DNA of 47,891 bases, from assembly GCA_029243145.1 (NCBI GenBank), contig JAQWSQ010000008.1:1-47891 (forward strand). The letters run 5' to 3'. Under the pieces are notes generated by a model. That model did not search any database, was not told the DNA's origin, and saw only the letters and a program-made list of their open reading frames with translations. Positions 16,174 to 23,491 of the stretch are shown piece by piece; within the stretch, counting starts at the first letter, position 1; the number at the start of each line of letters is the position of its first letter. The DNA comes from Planctomycetaceae bacterium (lineage in GTDB: Bacteria > Planctomycetota > Planctomycetia > Planctomycetales > Planctomycetaceae). Made by a program: the position numbers and the translations under genes.

Positions 16174-17414
16174 CCCGGCGAGTTGTGGTGACGGGAACCG
16201 CCGTCGTCACTTCCCTCGGTTGTGAAGTTGCTGATTTCTGGGATCGCATCTGCGCGGGTAAAAGTGGCGTTGGGCCGGTAAGGCGTTTTGATTGCTCCGA
16301 ATTCAAGGTGCGGTTCGGTGGCGAATTGCGCGACTTTGATGCATCCGAACATATCGATGTCAATCCCAAACAGTTGCGAAGGCTTGATCGCTTCGTTCAG
16401 TTTGCGCTGGTCGGTGCTCAGAAAGCCATTGCCGAATCTGAAATCGATTTCACGCAAGGTGATCCCTATCGCTATGGCGTTCTCGTGGGGTCGGGAATTG
16501 GCGGCCTGAACGAGATTGAAGCCCAGCACGAAGTGCTGTATGGCACTGGTCCGTCACGTGTTTCGCCGTTCATGATTCCCAAATTGATGATCAATGCGGG
16601 CAGCGGAAACATCTCCGTTAATTGGCAACTCAAAGGTCCAAATTCGACCGTCGCGACAGCGTGCGCTTCTGCAACAAACGCCATTGGCGACGCTTTCAAG
16701 CTGATCCAGCACGGTGTTGCCGATGTCATGGTCACCGGGGGAAGCGAATGTGCTCTCACTCCGATGGGGCTCTCCGGCTTCGCTCGTATGAAGGCACTTT
16801 CCACACGCAATGAAGACCCGGAAACGGCCAGTCGTCCCTGGGATAAAAGCCGTGACGGATTTGTGATGGCAGAAGGTGCGGGAATCATTGTGCTCGAAGA
16901 GTATGAGTTTGCCAAAGCTCGCGGAGCAACGATTCTTGCTGAGCTTGTCGGCTATGGCATGTCGGCTGACGGTTCGCATATCACGGCTCCCGATCCTGAA
17001 GGTCGCGGGGCAGCGATGGCGATGAAGTTTGCTGTTAAAGATGCTGGTATTACTCCCGATCAAATTAATTACATCAATGCCCACGGAACGAGCACTCCTT
17101 TGGGTGATGTTGCCGAGACGAGGGCCATTAAATCGGTATTCGGGACTCACGCGGATAAATTGTTGGTATCCTCAACGAAAAGTCATACCGGTCATCTGAT
17201 TGGGGCCTCGGGAGGAGTTGAGTTTGTGGTTTGCGTGCAGGCTCTGAAAGAACAAATTGCACCTCCGACCATCAATCTCGATAACCCTGATGACGAATGC
17301 GACCTCGATTACGTACCTCACGAACCACGATCAGCCCAGCTCAACTATGTCCTAAAAAACAGCTTCGGCTTCGGCGGTCACAATGCCTGCCTAGTGCTCA
17401 AAAAAGCCGAGTAG
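16170..17414 (+). CDS. fabF: 3-oxoacyl-ACP synthase II
   Basis: FabF condenses malonyl-ACP with acyl-ACP in fatty-acid elongation. The 414-residue protein keeps the full catalytic set: Cys165 in TACASA, His305 in NAHGTSTPLGD, Lys337 and His342 in KSHTGHLIGASGG, and the GFGGHN end motif. It overlaps acpP by four bases. This canonical enzyme contrasts with the degenerate paralogue at 5298-6626. Confidence 0.97.
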   Translation: MTRRVVVTGTAVVTSLGCEVADFWDRICAGKSGVGPVRRFDCSEFKVRFGGELRDFDASEHIDVNPKQLRRLDRFVQFALVGAQKAIAESEIDFTQGDPYRYGVLVGSGIGGLNEIEAQHEVLYGTGPSRVSPFMIPKLMINAGSGNISVNWQLKGPNSTVATACASATNAIGDAFKLIQHGVADVMVTGGSECALTPMGLSGFARMKALSTRNEDPETASRPWDKSRDGFVMAEGAGIIVLEEYEFAKARGATILAELVGYGMSADGSHITAPDPEGRGAAMAMKFAVKDAGITPDQINYINAHGTSTPLGDVAETRAIKSVFGTHADKLLVSSTKSHTGHLIGASGGVEFVVCVQALKEQIAPPTINLDNPDDECDLDYVPHEPRSAQLNYVLKNSFGFGGHNACLVLKKAE

Positions 17415-17507
17415 ATTTCTGGGGCATTTTTCTTTGTGGGTTAACGGCTTCGCTCTGGTTGCGATTTGACGTACAATGCCAGGATTACTTGGCAAGGAAT
17501 TCATCGC

Positions 17508-18371
17508 ATGAACTCAGACCCTCTTCCTCGCGAAGAATTGATCGAGCAGGTCTATTTCTTTCGGACCTATCGAGAGCGTTTAGCTCAGAATCTTCCCGCA
17601 CAGGAAATCTTGGAGACAATCCGCGAAGAGATCCTCGCCACCACACGCATGCCTTTCGCGATCGATTTTCTTTACGATGAAATCAAGCTGCATGGAAAAA
17701 TCAGCACTGGTATGGAACGGCTCTCGCATTACTTCAGGCCGTTTCAAACCTGTGTCATGTCGGCTGCTGAAGAGGATAAAGCACGTTTCGATTTGCCGAT
17801 TGCCTTACAGATTCTGGAGCGGGAAGCAGAATATCTTTGTGGCGAACCGAAGCCCGCCGGCTTGTTCATTTTTCAATTTGAATGTATTTCACGTAATCGC
17901 ATCGGGTATGAAGCAGGATTGACGGCCATTTCCGAAGATCCGTTCTTCTCGCAGGATTGGCGAGAGTGGGTGAAGATGGTGAAAAGAAGTTTGGGAACTC
18001 GCGACTTTTCCGACTTTATTTACCTCTACTCTGAGTTTGCTTTGGGCGAGCATCGTCGTCAGCAGCGGGACGAAGAAGCCACTTTGGATCGGCCCATGTT
18101 GTTTGATGTCCAGGAAGGCCGCATTGCAAAAGCCAATCGGTCGAACGATCCGCTTTACATGTTCGCCGCGCTCCAGAGACATCTCAATTATCCGATTGTT
18201 CCCAGAAGCAAGGGGAGGTCTGATGAGTCTCCGTTTCCACCTGCACTCGAAGCGCGCCTCACACGTATTGAGAAACGCATTCAGTTAATCGAAATGGAGC
18301 AGAAGAACTCAGTCGATCTATCGGAGTTTTATCAGAAACCAACCGATTTCGGAGAAGAAACCTCACCCTGA
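17508..18371 (+). CDS. Conserved hypothetical protein with C-terminal coiled coil
   Basis: A 287-residue soluble protein with no signal peptide or membrane segment. It is rich in Arg, Glu and aromatic residues (for example YFFRTYRERLAQ and HYFRPFQTCVMSAAEED). It ends in a heptad-like stretch, ALEARLTRIEKRIQLIEMEQ. I recognise no family. The start at 17508 follows AAGGAA; earlier codons of the frame lack family-like character. It lies 93 bases after fabF on the same strand and is convergent with the next gene. Confidence 0.7.
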   Translation: MNSDPLPREELIEQVYFFRTYRERLAQNLPAQEILETIREEILATTRMPFAIDFLYDEIKLHGKISTGMERLSHYFRPFQTCVMSAAEEDKARFDLPIALQILEREAEYLCGEPKPAGLFIFQFECISRNRIGYEAGLTAISEDPFFSQDWREWVKMVKRSLGTRDFSDFIYLYSEFALGEHRRQQRDEEATLDRPMLFDVQEGRIAKANRSNDPLYMFAALQRHLNYPIVPRSKGRSDESPFPPALEARLTRIEKRIQLIEMEQKNSVDLSEFYQKPTDFGEETSP

Positions 18372-18387
18372 GAGAAGCCACTTATCT

Positions 18388-18648
18388 TCAAACGGATTCG
18401 ATATCCGCTTCGGTTAAGCAAACCATTAAATGATAGAGTTGTTTTTCTTCGCACGCTTGCTTGAAAGCGTCGCTCATGGCATCGACCGTTTGATCGTCCC
18501 ACTCGATGAAAATCTTCCGAGCCCCTTTTTTTCCGGAGGCTTGTGTGATCGTTCCCGTCCAGCCAGCAATCGAGTGCTCGGGAAGATCGGGCGCGTTGAC
18601 GCCGTCTATAACTTGTACTGATGTTCCGGCAGAAAAGTCAGCGGCCAT
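18388..18648 (-). CDS. Small conserved hypothetical protein, SH3-like beta fold likely
   Basis: An 86-residue protein. The central part (VQVIDGVNAPDLPEHSIAGW, then TGTITQ and a basic stretch followed by FIEWDD) looks like an SH3/KOW-type small barrel, as found in nucleic-acid or protein binding modules. This is a visual judgement only. The ATG at 18648 follows GGAG with good spacing, so it is preferred to GTG at 18657. It converges on the previous gene with a 16-base gap. Confidence 0.65.
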   Translation of the reverse strand: MAADFSAGTSVQVIDGVNAPDLPEHSIAGWTGTITQASGKKGARKIFIEWDDQTVDAMSDAFKQACEEKQLYHLMVCLTEADIESV

Positions 18649-19028
18649 GGCCGTCACTCCATTGTCGACATTGCAGTGAGTCAGGCGGAAATTGTGGGAA
18701 TCGAACGCCTGATTTGATTCCAGAATGTAACGGATCCGACGCGCGGAGTGAAGTTGTTCTTGGATTCTCTTTTGGGATGTGTGCGGTGAGACTCTATCTT
18801 TCTGTGTGGAAAAGGCTTACGTCGTGTCGGTGCTGTGAGAAATTTTAGTTTTTTAGAGAATACTGAAGATCGGATCGTGACGGTTACCTCTTGACCAATC
18901 AAGTTTCCCCGTTTATGCTGACGAAGATATCAACGGGTGCTATTGTGTTCGCCGGAGGATCCTAACCTCTGACGATACCCGCCTTTGCGAACACAACAGC
19001 GACAGACCCCCCTGAAAGGATTGCGCCC
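18649..19028 (+). promoter_or_regulatory. Leader region of the DUF1501 gene with a structured element
   Basis: No gene was seen in these 380 bases. The notable element is a perfect 10-bp inverted repeat, TTGTGTTCGC (18943-18952) and GCGAACACAA (18987-18996). It encloses a smaller GAGG/CCTC stem, so a closed multi-part RNA fold is possible just before the GAAAGGA ribosome-binding site of the gene at 19029. Confidence 0.45.
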
Positions 19029-20390
19029 ATGCTGACATTGTTTAGCCAACCACGTCGAACTCAAGGTCGTTTTTGTGATGGTCTGCAAAGGCGTGACTTT
19101 CTCAAGATCGGTGGTTTTGCATTTGGTGGTCTTGCCAATCTCGGCCTGCCACAAATTTTGAGCGCCTCTTCCGCCAATGCAAGTTCGCACTCACAAAAAT
19201 CAGTGATTCACGTTTTCCTGGGTGGTGGACCGCCTCATCAGGACATGTGGGAAATCAAGACCGACGCTCCCTCAGAGTTTCGAGGTGAGTTCGCTCCAAT
19301 CTCGACGGCTGTTCCCGGAATTCAAATCGGTGAAGTCTTTGAAGGAATCGCTGCTCGCATGGATAAGTGTGTGGCCATTCGCAGTGTCGTCGGCAACTCG
19401 GGAGCGCATGATGCTCACCAGTGTCTCACCGGATATGATCGCCGGTCGCTCACCTCGATTGGCGGACGGCCAAGCATGGGGTCTGTCTTGGCGAAATTGC
19501 AGGGATCACTCAGCCCTTCCATTCCTCCCTCGGTTGCTTTGGCAGAACAAACACGGCATGTCCCGTGGTCAGAACCAGGCCCATCAGGCTACCTCGGTCC
19601 CGCGTTTCAAGCGTTTCGTCCGAACGGTCAAGGTATGGACGATTTGACTCTCAATAACATTACGCTCGAACGATTGCAGGACCGAAAAGAATTACTTCGT
19701 GGGCTCGATACCCTCAAACGGTCAGCCGATGTGGGTGGAATGCTCGATGGCGTTGATGCTTTTACAGAAGCCGCATTTGGTGTGTTGACATCAAGTCAGC
19801 TCGCGGATGCGTTGGATTTATCCAAAGAAGATCCCAAGGTTCGCGCCCGTTACGGTGATGGAAAACCCTACCAATATCAATACGATGGTGCCCCCACCTG
19901 TAACGATCACCTGTTGATCGCCAGACGGCTGGTCGAAGCCGGCGTTCGTTCCGTGACTCTCAGTTATGGTCGCTGGGACGCTCACAGCAATAACTTTGAT
20001 CTGGTGCGCGATCATGGTGGTAAGCTGGATCGTGGATTATCGGCTCTCATCGATGATCTTGAAGAACGGGGTCGTCTCGACGATACGACCATCGTTGTTT
20101 GGGGAGAGTTCGGCCGAACTCCGCGAGTCAATCAAAATGCCGGACGAGACCACTGGCCAAAAGTCAGTTGTTGTTTATTGATCGGCGGCGGTATGCAGAC
20201 TGGTCAAGCGATTGGAGCGACCAACCGGCTGGGTGAACATGCAGCTGAGCGTCCCGTCGATGTGCAGGAAATTCTCTGCACGATCTACCACAATCTGGGA
20301 ATTGACGTGATGAATACCACGATTCCCGACCCCACGGGACGCCCGCAATTTTTGCTCGATGTTCGAGAGCCCATGAAAGAACTCGTCTGA
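19029..20390 (+). CDS. DUF1501 family protein with Tat signal
   Basis: A 453-residue member of the DUF1501 family, which is abundant in planctomycetes and related to the alkaline phosphatase/sulfatase superfamily. The N-terminus carries a twin-arginine motif, RRDFLKIGGFAFGG, so export by Tat is expected. Family landmarks are HVFLGGGPPHQDMW, NSGAHDAHQCLTGY, WDAHSNNF, TIVVWGEFGRTPR and GRDHWPK, whose Asp/His residues are candidate metal ligands. Members often sit next to DUF1549/DUF1553 genes, but none is seen here. Enzymatic activity is not established. It is followed by a strong terminator. Confidence 0.9.
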   Translation: MLTLFSQPRRTQGRFCDGLQRRDFLKIGGFAFGGLANLGLPQILSASSANASSHSQKSVIHVFLGGGPPHQDMWEIKTDAPSEFRGEFAPISTAVPGIQIGEVFEGIAARMDKCVAIRSVVGNSGAHDAHQCLTGYDRRSLTSIGGRPSMGSVLAKLQGSLSPSIPPSVALAEQTRHVPWSEPGPSGYLGPAFQAFRPNGQGMDDLTLNNITLERLQDRKELLRGLDTLKRSADVGGMLDGVDAFTEAAFGVLTSSQLADALDLSKEDPKVRARYGDGKPYQYQYDGAPTCNDHLLIARRLVEAGVRSVTLSYGRWDAHSNNFDLVRDHGGKLDRGLSALIDDLEERGRLDDTTIVVWGEFGRTPRVNQNAGRDHWPKVSCCLLIGGGMQTGQAIGATNRLGEHAAERPVDVQEILCTIYHNLGIDVMNTTIPDPTGRPQFLLDVREPMKELV

Positions 20391-20413
20391 GTAAAATTGA
20401 CTAGAAATCTCAG

Positions 20414-20442
20414 GCACCGAATGTTTCATTCGGTGCTTTTTT
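20414..20442 (+). terminator. Intrinsic terminator of the DUF1501 gene
   Basis: A 10-bp perfect stem, GCACCGAATG/CATTCGGTGC, with a TTT loop is followed by six T, 24 bases after the stop codon. Confidence 0.92.
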
Positions 20443-20632
20443 ATGCGCTGGATGTGATGTCTCGGGCGACATAACGACCCTCGAAGACGCAGGGATTCTG
20501 GACAAGTTGCGGGAGGATAATTAAGGGGGCCAAACGGCGGTAACCTGAACATTTTATGAACCGGTACGAAAGTTCCGTTTTTTGTTTGGGGGAGCAAATC
20601 GAAAAGAGTAAAATAATCAATTAAGAGGGTGG

Positions 20633-20661
20633 CCCGACCAGTCTGTTCAAGACTGGTCGGG
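20633..20661 (+). repeat. REP-like palindrome upstream of the transposase remnant
   Basis: A perfect 12-bp inverted repeat, CCCGACCAGTCT/AGACTGGTCGGG, has a 5-base loop and no T-run. It lies 79 bases before the RAYT-like pseudogene. A related imperfect hairpin follows that pseudogene at 21378-21404, so they look like REP units bracketing their transposase. Confidence 0.7.
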
Positions 20662-20740
20662 TTGCATCAGCAACAAGAAGAAGAATCATCATGCGGTTGC
20701 GAGTTCAGCCAAAGATCACATTGCTGGAGAATCAAACCAG

Positions 20741-21288
20741 ATGACGAAACGGAGAGTCTTCGATGATAAGAACCATATCCATTTCGTCACCTTTTCCTGT
20801 TACAAGCGACGGGAACTCCTACAACATGATCAGGCAAAGCGGATAGTCATCGGACAACTCGGAAGTCGTTGGCTAAGCATCAAGGAGTGTGTGCAAGATT
20901 TGTCATCATGACGAATCATGTGCATGCCTTGATCTGGTTTCCTGAAACGAAACAGCTAAGCCCTTTCATGAATAAGTGGAAAGACCAGTCCTCTCATCAG
21001 ATCAGAAATTTGTATCGTGAGAAGTTCCCCAACTATTAGAGTCAATTCAAAGACCAGGAACATATTTGGCAATCGAGATATTACGGTTTCAATATCTGGT
21101 CCCGACAGAAACTGGAAGAGAAACTAAACTACATGCACATGAACCCGGTTCGTGCTGGGCTTGTAGAGAAGGCTGTTGACTGGGAGTGGAGTTCGGCCCG
21201 TTGGTATGAGGATCAAAAGGAAGTTTGGTTACCAATACACTGGCCTCCCGGCATGGAGACGGAAGATGACTTTACCGTTGATTTGTGA
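20741..21288 (+). pseudogene. REP-associated tyrosine transposase (RAYT, Y1_Tnp/IS200-like), disrupted
   Basis: The first frame gives MTKRRVFDDKNHIHFVTFSC then YKRRELL, typical of RAYT N-termini, and stops at TGA near 20910. In another frame the protein continues: CARFVIMTNHVHALIW carries the HUH His pair, and [16 protein letters not shown] carries the likely catalytic Tyr, followed by WEWSS and the end of the family. So there is one frameshift near 20885-20900, plus an in-frame TAG at 21037-21039. RAYTs move or maintain REP hairpins. The gene is inactive as written. The family call is confident from the HUH and YxHxNPV motifs. Confidence 0.85.
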
Positions 21289-21377
21289 TGTTGAAATCCG
21301 AACATGAATCATCATACGATTAGGAATGTTGTAAGCCACATTGCATGATCATGAAGAGTCATCTTGTGACTCCGTCA

Positions 21378-21404
21378 CCCAACCAGTCCTGCGAACTGGA
21401 TGGG
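21378..21404 (+). repeat. REP-like hairpin downstream of the transposase remnant
   Basis: CCCAACCAGT (21378-21387) pairs imperfectly with ACTGGATGGG (21395-21404). The arm shares the CC-ACCAGTC core with the perfect palindrome at 20633-20661. Confidence 0.55.
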
Positions 21405-21435
21405 CCACACTGCGGAGATTTAGTGCTTGTAGTTT

Positions 21436-22035
21436 TCATAAGAGTTTTCTTGGGGTGAGCAAAAAGCTACTGGTGCAGCACCTAACGTCTAAAATCACCG
21501 GGTCGCGACAAGTGATTCTCCATTTTAATACGCCCGGCTTCGCGACTCCGGTGCATTCTTTTGTTATCCGCCGATACCAAGAGAAGGCGAGGCAGTCACG
21601 GGCGTCCCCAACGATTTCCGCATGAACAAGCATAGCGACCTTCGACACCCGACACGGTCTCACTGCATTTTCTGCATGTTTGCGGGCGAGTTCCACGACG
21701 ATACCCCCCCCACCGTTCGGCGTGGATGTACGCTGGCCGGGTCGAACAACCTTAGTTTCGCGTTTTGTTCCGCCGGTCCATGTGGGCGAGGAAACTTGTT
21801 CTACAACTTTCCCCGTGTCGTGATATTCAGTCGTCCGTTTGCGATTTCCGAAGAATGTTTTTGAGTGTTTTACAGTCTTGGATTTGCCGGTGCTGTCCCA
21901 CGCGAAGAAAAAGTAAATTGCAACGCCTCCGACAGCAAGCAAGATGGCGATGCCGGGATTCGCGTAGAGGAAGAAGCCAACGACAATCAGGCCAATCAGC
22001 CACCCAGAGCCGGAATTATTGTTTTTTCGTCCCAT
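21436..22035 (-). CDS. Small membrane protein of a possible integron-type cassette
   Basis: A 199-residue frame starting MGRKNNNSGSGWLIGLIVVG, with two adjacent membrane segments (about residues 11-27 and 32-48, LIGLIVVGFFLYA and ILLAVGGVAIYFFF). A basic cytoplasmic-looking part follows. About the last 45 codons read through the attC-like element at 21480-21569, so the C-terminus may be an artefact of element insertion or a natural extension. I recognise no family. The start at 22035 is chosen because it directly precedes the membrane domain. No integrase lies in the window. Confidence 0.5.
   Translation of the reverse strand: MGRKNNNSGSGWLIGLIVVGFFLYANPGIAILLAVGGVAIYFFFAWDSTGKSKTVKHSKTFFGNRKRTTEYHDTGKVVEQVSSPTWTGGTKRETKVVRPGQRTSTPNGGGGIVVELARKHAENAVRPCRVSKVAMLVHAEIVGDARDCLAFSWYRRITKECTGVAKPGVLKWRITCRDPVILDVRCCTSSFLLTPRKLL
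21480..21569 (-). mobile_element. Candidate integron attC recombination site
   Basis: On the minus strand it starts with GGATAAC and ends 90 bases later with GTTAGGT, a perfect match to the attC core GTTRRRY. Inside, CACCGGAGTCGCGA and TCGCGACCCGGTG are inverted repeats that differ by one extra base, the unpaired-base layout of folded attC sites. The orientation fits the minus-strand gene that runs into it, as expected for a cassette. The left core is imperfect (RYYYAAC expected). It is a single site without a visible integrase. Confidence 0.6.
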
Positions 22036-22343
22036 AGTGTGAATCAGTGAAGAGTTGCAGGTTAAAGTGAACGCATATGCAGTAAGGCAGCAAGGGTTAG
22101 ACTGATTATCCACCCGAATTGTTGACGGATGGATTTGGCGCCGATGCATACTAACACGGTAATGCGGCGGCTAACGTTGTGTGAACATCATTCAACTGGG
22201 GTGAAACTCACCTATCAAGCAGGTTTTCGATTCCGGAGGGATTTACTTATCAGACCGTTGAAAACCTCAATTTTGCTACGAATGGAATTTTGAGTCGAGG
22301 AACAGCGTCACAAATCCTCGATGAATCATGTGATTCGAGTAAA

Positions 22344-22364
22344 GTAGGGTCCGCTGTGCGGACC
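22344..22364 (+). repeat. GTAG-type REP hairpin, copy 1
   Basis: The tetranucleotide GTAG is followed by GGTCCGC-TGT-GCGGACC. A GTAG or similar tetranucleotide 5' of a short hairpin is the hallmark of REPs recognised by RAYT transposases. Confidence 0.7.
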
Positions 22365-22526
22365 GTTCGGAGGCTTGGCAATCATCTGCCCGCTGACCAT
22401 CGCGAGAGACAACCTCGATCCATCTTCGAAACCCTTTTTTTTGATCTCATGGATAGGACGAGATAACCTTTCTCGTGCCAAAAACATGATGCTTCTCTCA
22501 TATTCACCAAGGGAACATCTCACATC

Positions 22527-22547
22527 GGTCCGCACAGCGGACCCTAC
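22527..22547 (-). repeat. GTAG-type REP hairpin, copy 2, inverted
   Basis: The exact reverse complement of copy 1, including the CTAC end. The two copies face each other about 160 bases apart, a BIME-like arrangement. Confidence 0.7.
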
Positions 22548-22842
22548 AACAACGCGTTCACTTGCTCTTTTTATCTGTGAAATCCGCGTGATCCGCGGTT
22601 CTCGTTTTCTGGATAGCCACAAGTAGTACAAGAAATCTTCTTCGTGTCTTTTGGTGTTTATTGTGGTTGATCTCGTCACACTGTCATCGAAGAGCGAGGA
22701 AAATCTGGGGGCTCACTACGTTCGTCCCCAGTCACCCAAATCGAAGATTCTCAGCGTCCTCCGCGAAGTCTGCAGTTTAAAACTTATACTCCTGAATTCT
22801 TGCGAATCCAGCTACGGACAATGAGAAGCCGCCGCATCCATC

Positions 22843-23270
22843 TTGCTCGCCCGAGGGCTATGGATCGCTTCGCGTTTCTTTGCCTCTTCGCGACTTCGCG
22901 TCGTAAAATTGATCGCTCAAACTCATCTTGTACGCTTGTTACTACCAGAGTTACGGTTTATCGATTTTGGATTTTGGAGTTCCGATTTTGGAAGCAGGCA
23001 ATCCAGAACGCGATCTTTGGAAACTTGAGAGGCCTTGTGATGTTTGGAAATCCAATAGTTCTGCTGCGAATTTGGGAGATATCGAGGGTTTGTCGTAATC
23101 CGAAATCAGGCCACGACTTGCTCAAGAGTATCGTCAAGAGTATGAGAAGTGTGTGTCTGTGTCTCAGACTCTTGACAGATTTTGAAAGCCCCGGCGAGTT
23201 CACGATTTGCGACGAATTCGAGAGTCTGGGGTTTTGGACTCTTGGGCGATGGTGTGTTTGAGAGAAAGGC
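22843..23270 (+). repeat. Long dispersed non-coding repeat, copy A (upstream of acnA)
   Basis: The first 110 bases are clearly related to 27363-27472: both contain TTGCTCGCCCGAGGGCTATG, then a GATCGCTCAAACTC segment and CCAGAGTTA. Weaker similarity continues: CTTGCTCAAG plus GTAT in the middle, and ACTCTTG with GTGTTTGAGAGA at the end. No reading frame is conserved. It lies upstream of acnA in the same orientation as copy B downstream. Confidence 0.55.
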
Positions 23271-23491
23271 AGGTCACATTCCAAACTGTTCCCCTTGGTA
23301 AGGGGGAGAAAGTTCTCCCTGACCCGCTCGTTTTGCGGTAAATTCTCGCGGAATCTCCTTCCCGGCTGTCGTTCCCTACCGATCTCCCTTTCTCGAAGAT
23401 AAGATGAAGATATGTCGGGGAATATGAGTATTCCGGCCTCAATCAATCAACCCAAATTCAATACGACCATTTATCTCCAAGGGAGTCAGCC

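Larger units (their letters stand above)
22036..22842. other. Intergenic region with REP pair
   Basis: No supported gene. Besides the inverted REP pair at 22344-22547 there is a CGTTAGCC-like core at 22169-22176 (minus), which could mark the other end of a cassette. The rest has AT-rich runs and short open frames without ribosome sites. Confidence 0.4.

Noticed and set aside
22169..22175. GTTAGCC (minus strand) as the upstream boundary of an integron cassette
   Set aside because: It deviates from GTTRRRY at one position and no attC-like inverted repeat was found beside it, so it is mentioned only as a possibility.
22800..23446. Open frames of 60-160 codons upstream of acnA
   Set aside because: They lie within the non-coding repeat copy A, and the related copy B does not preserve any of the frames.
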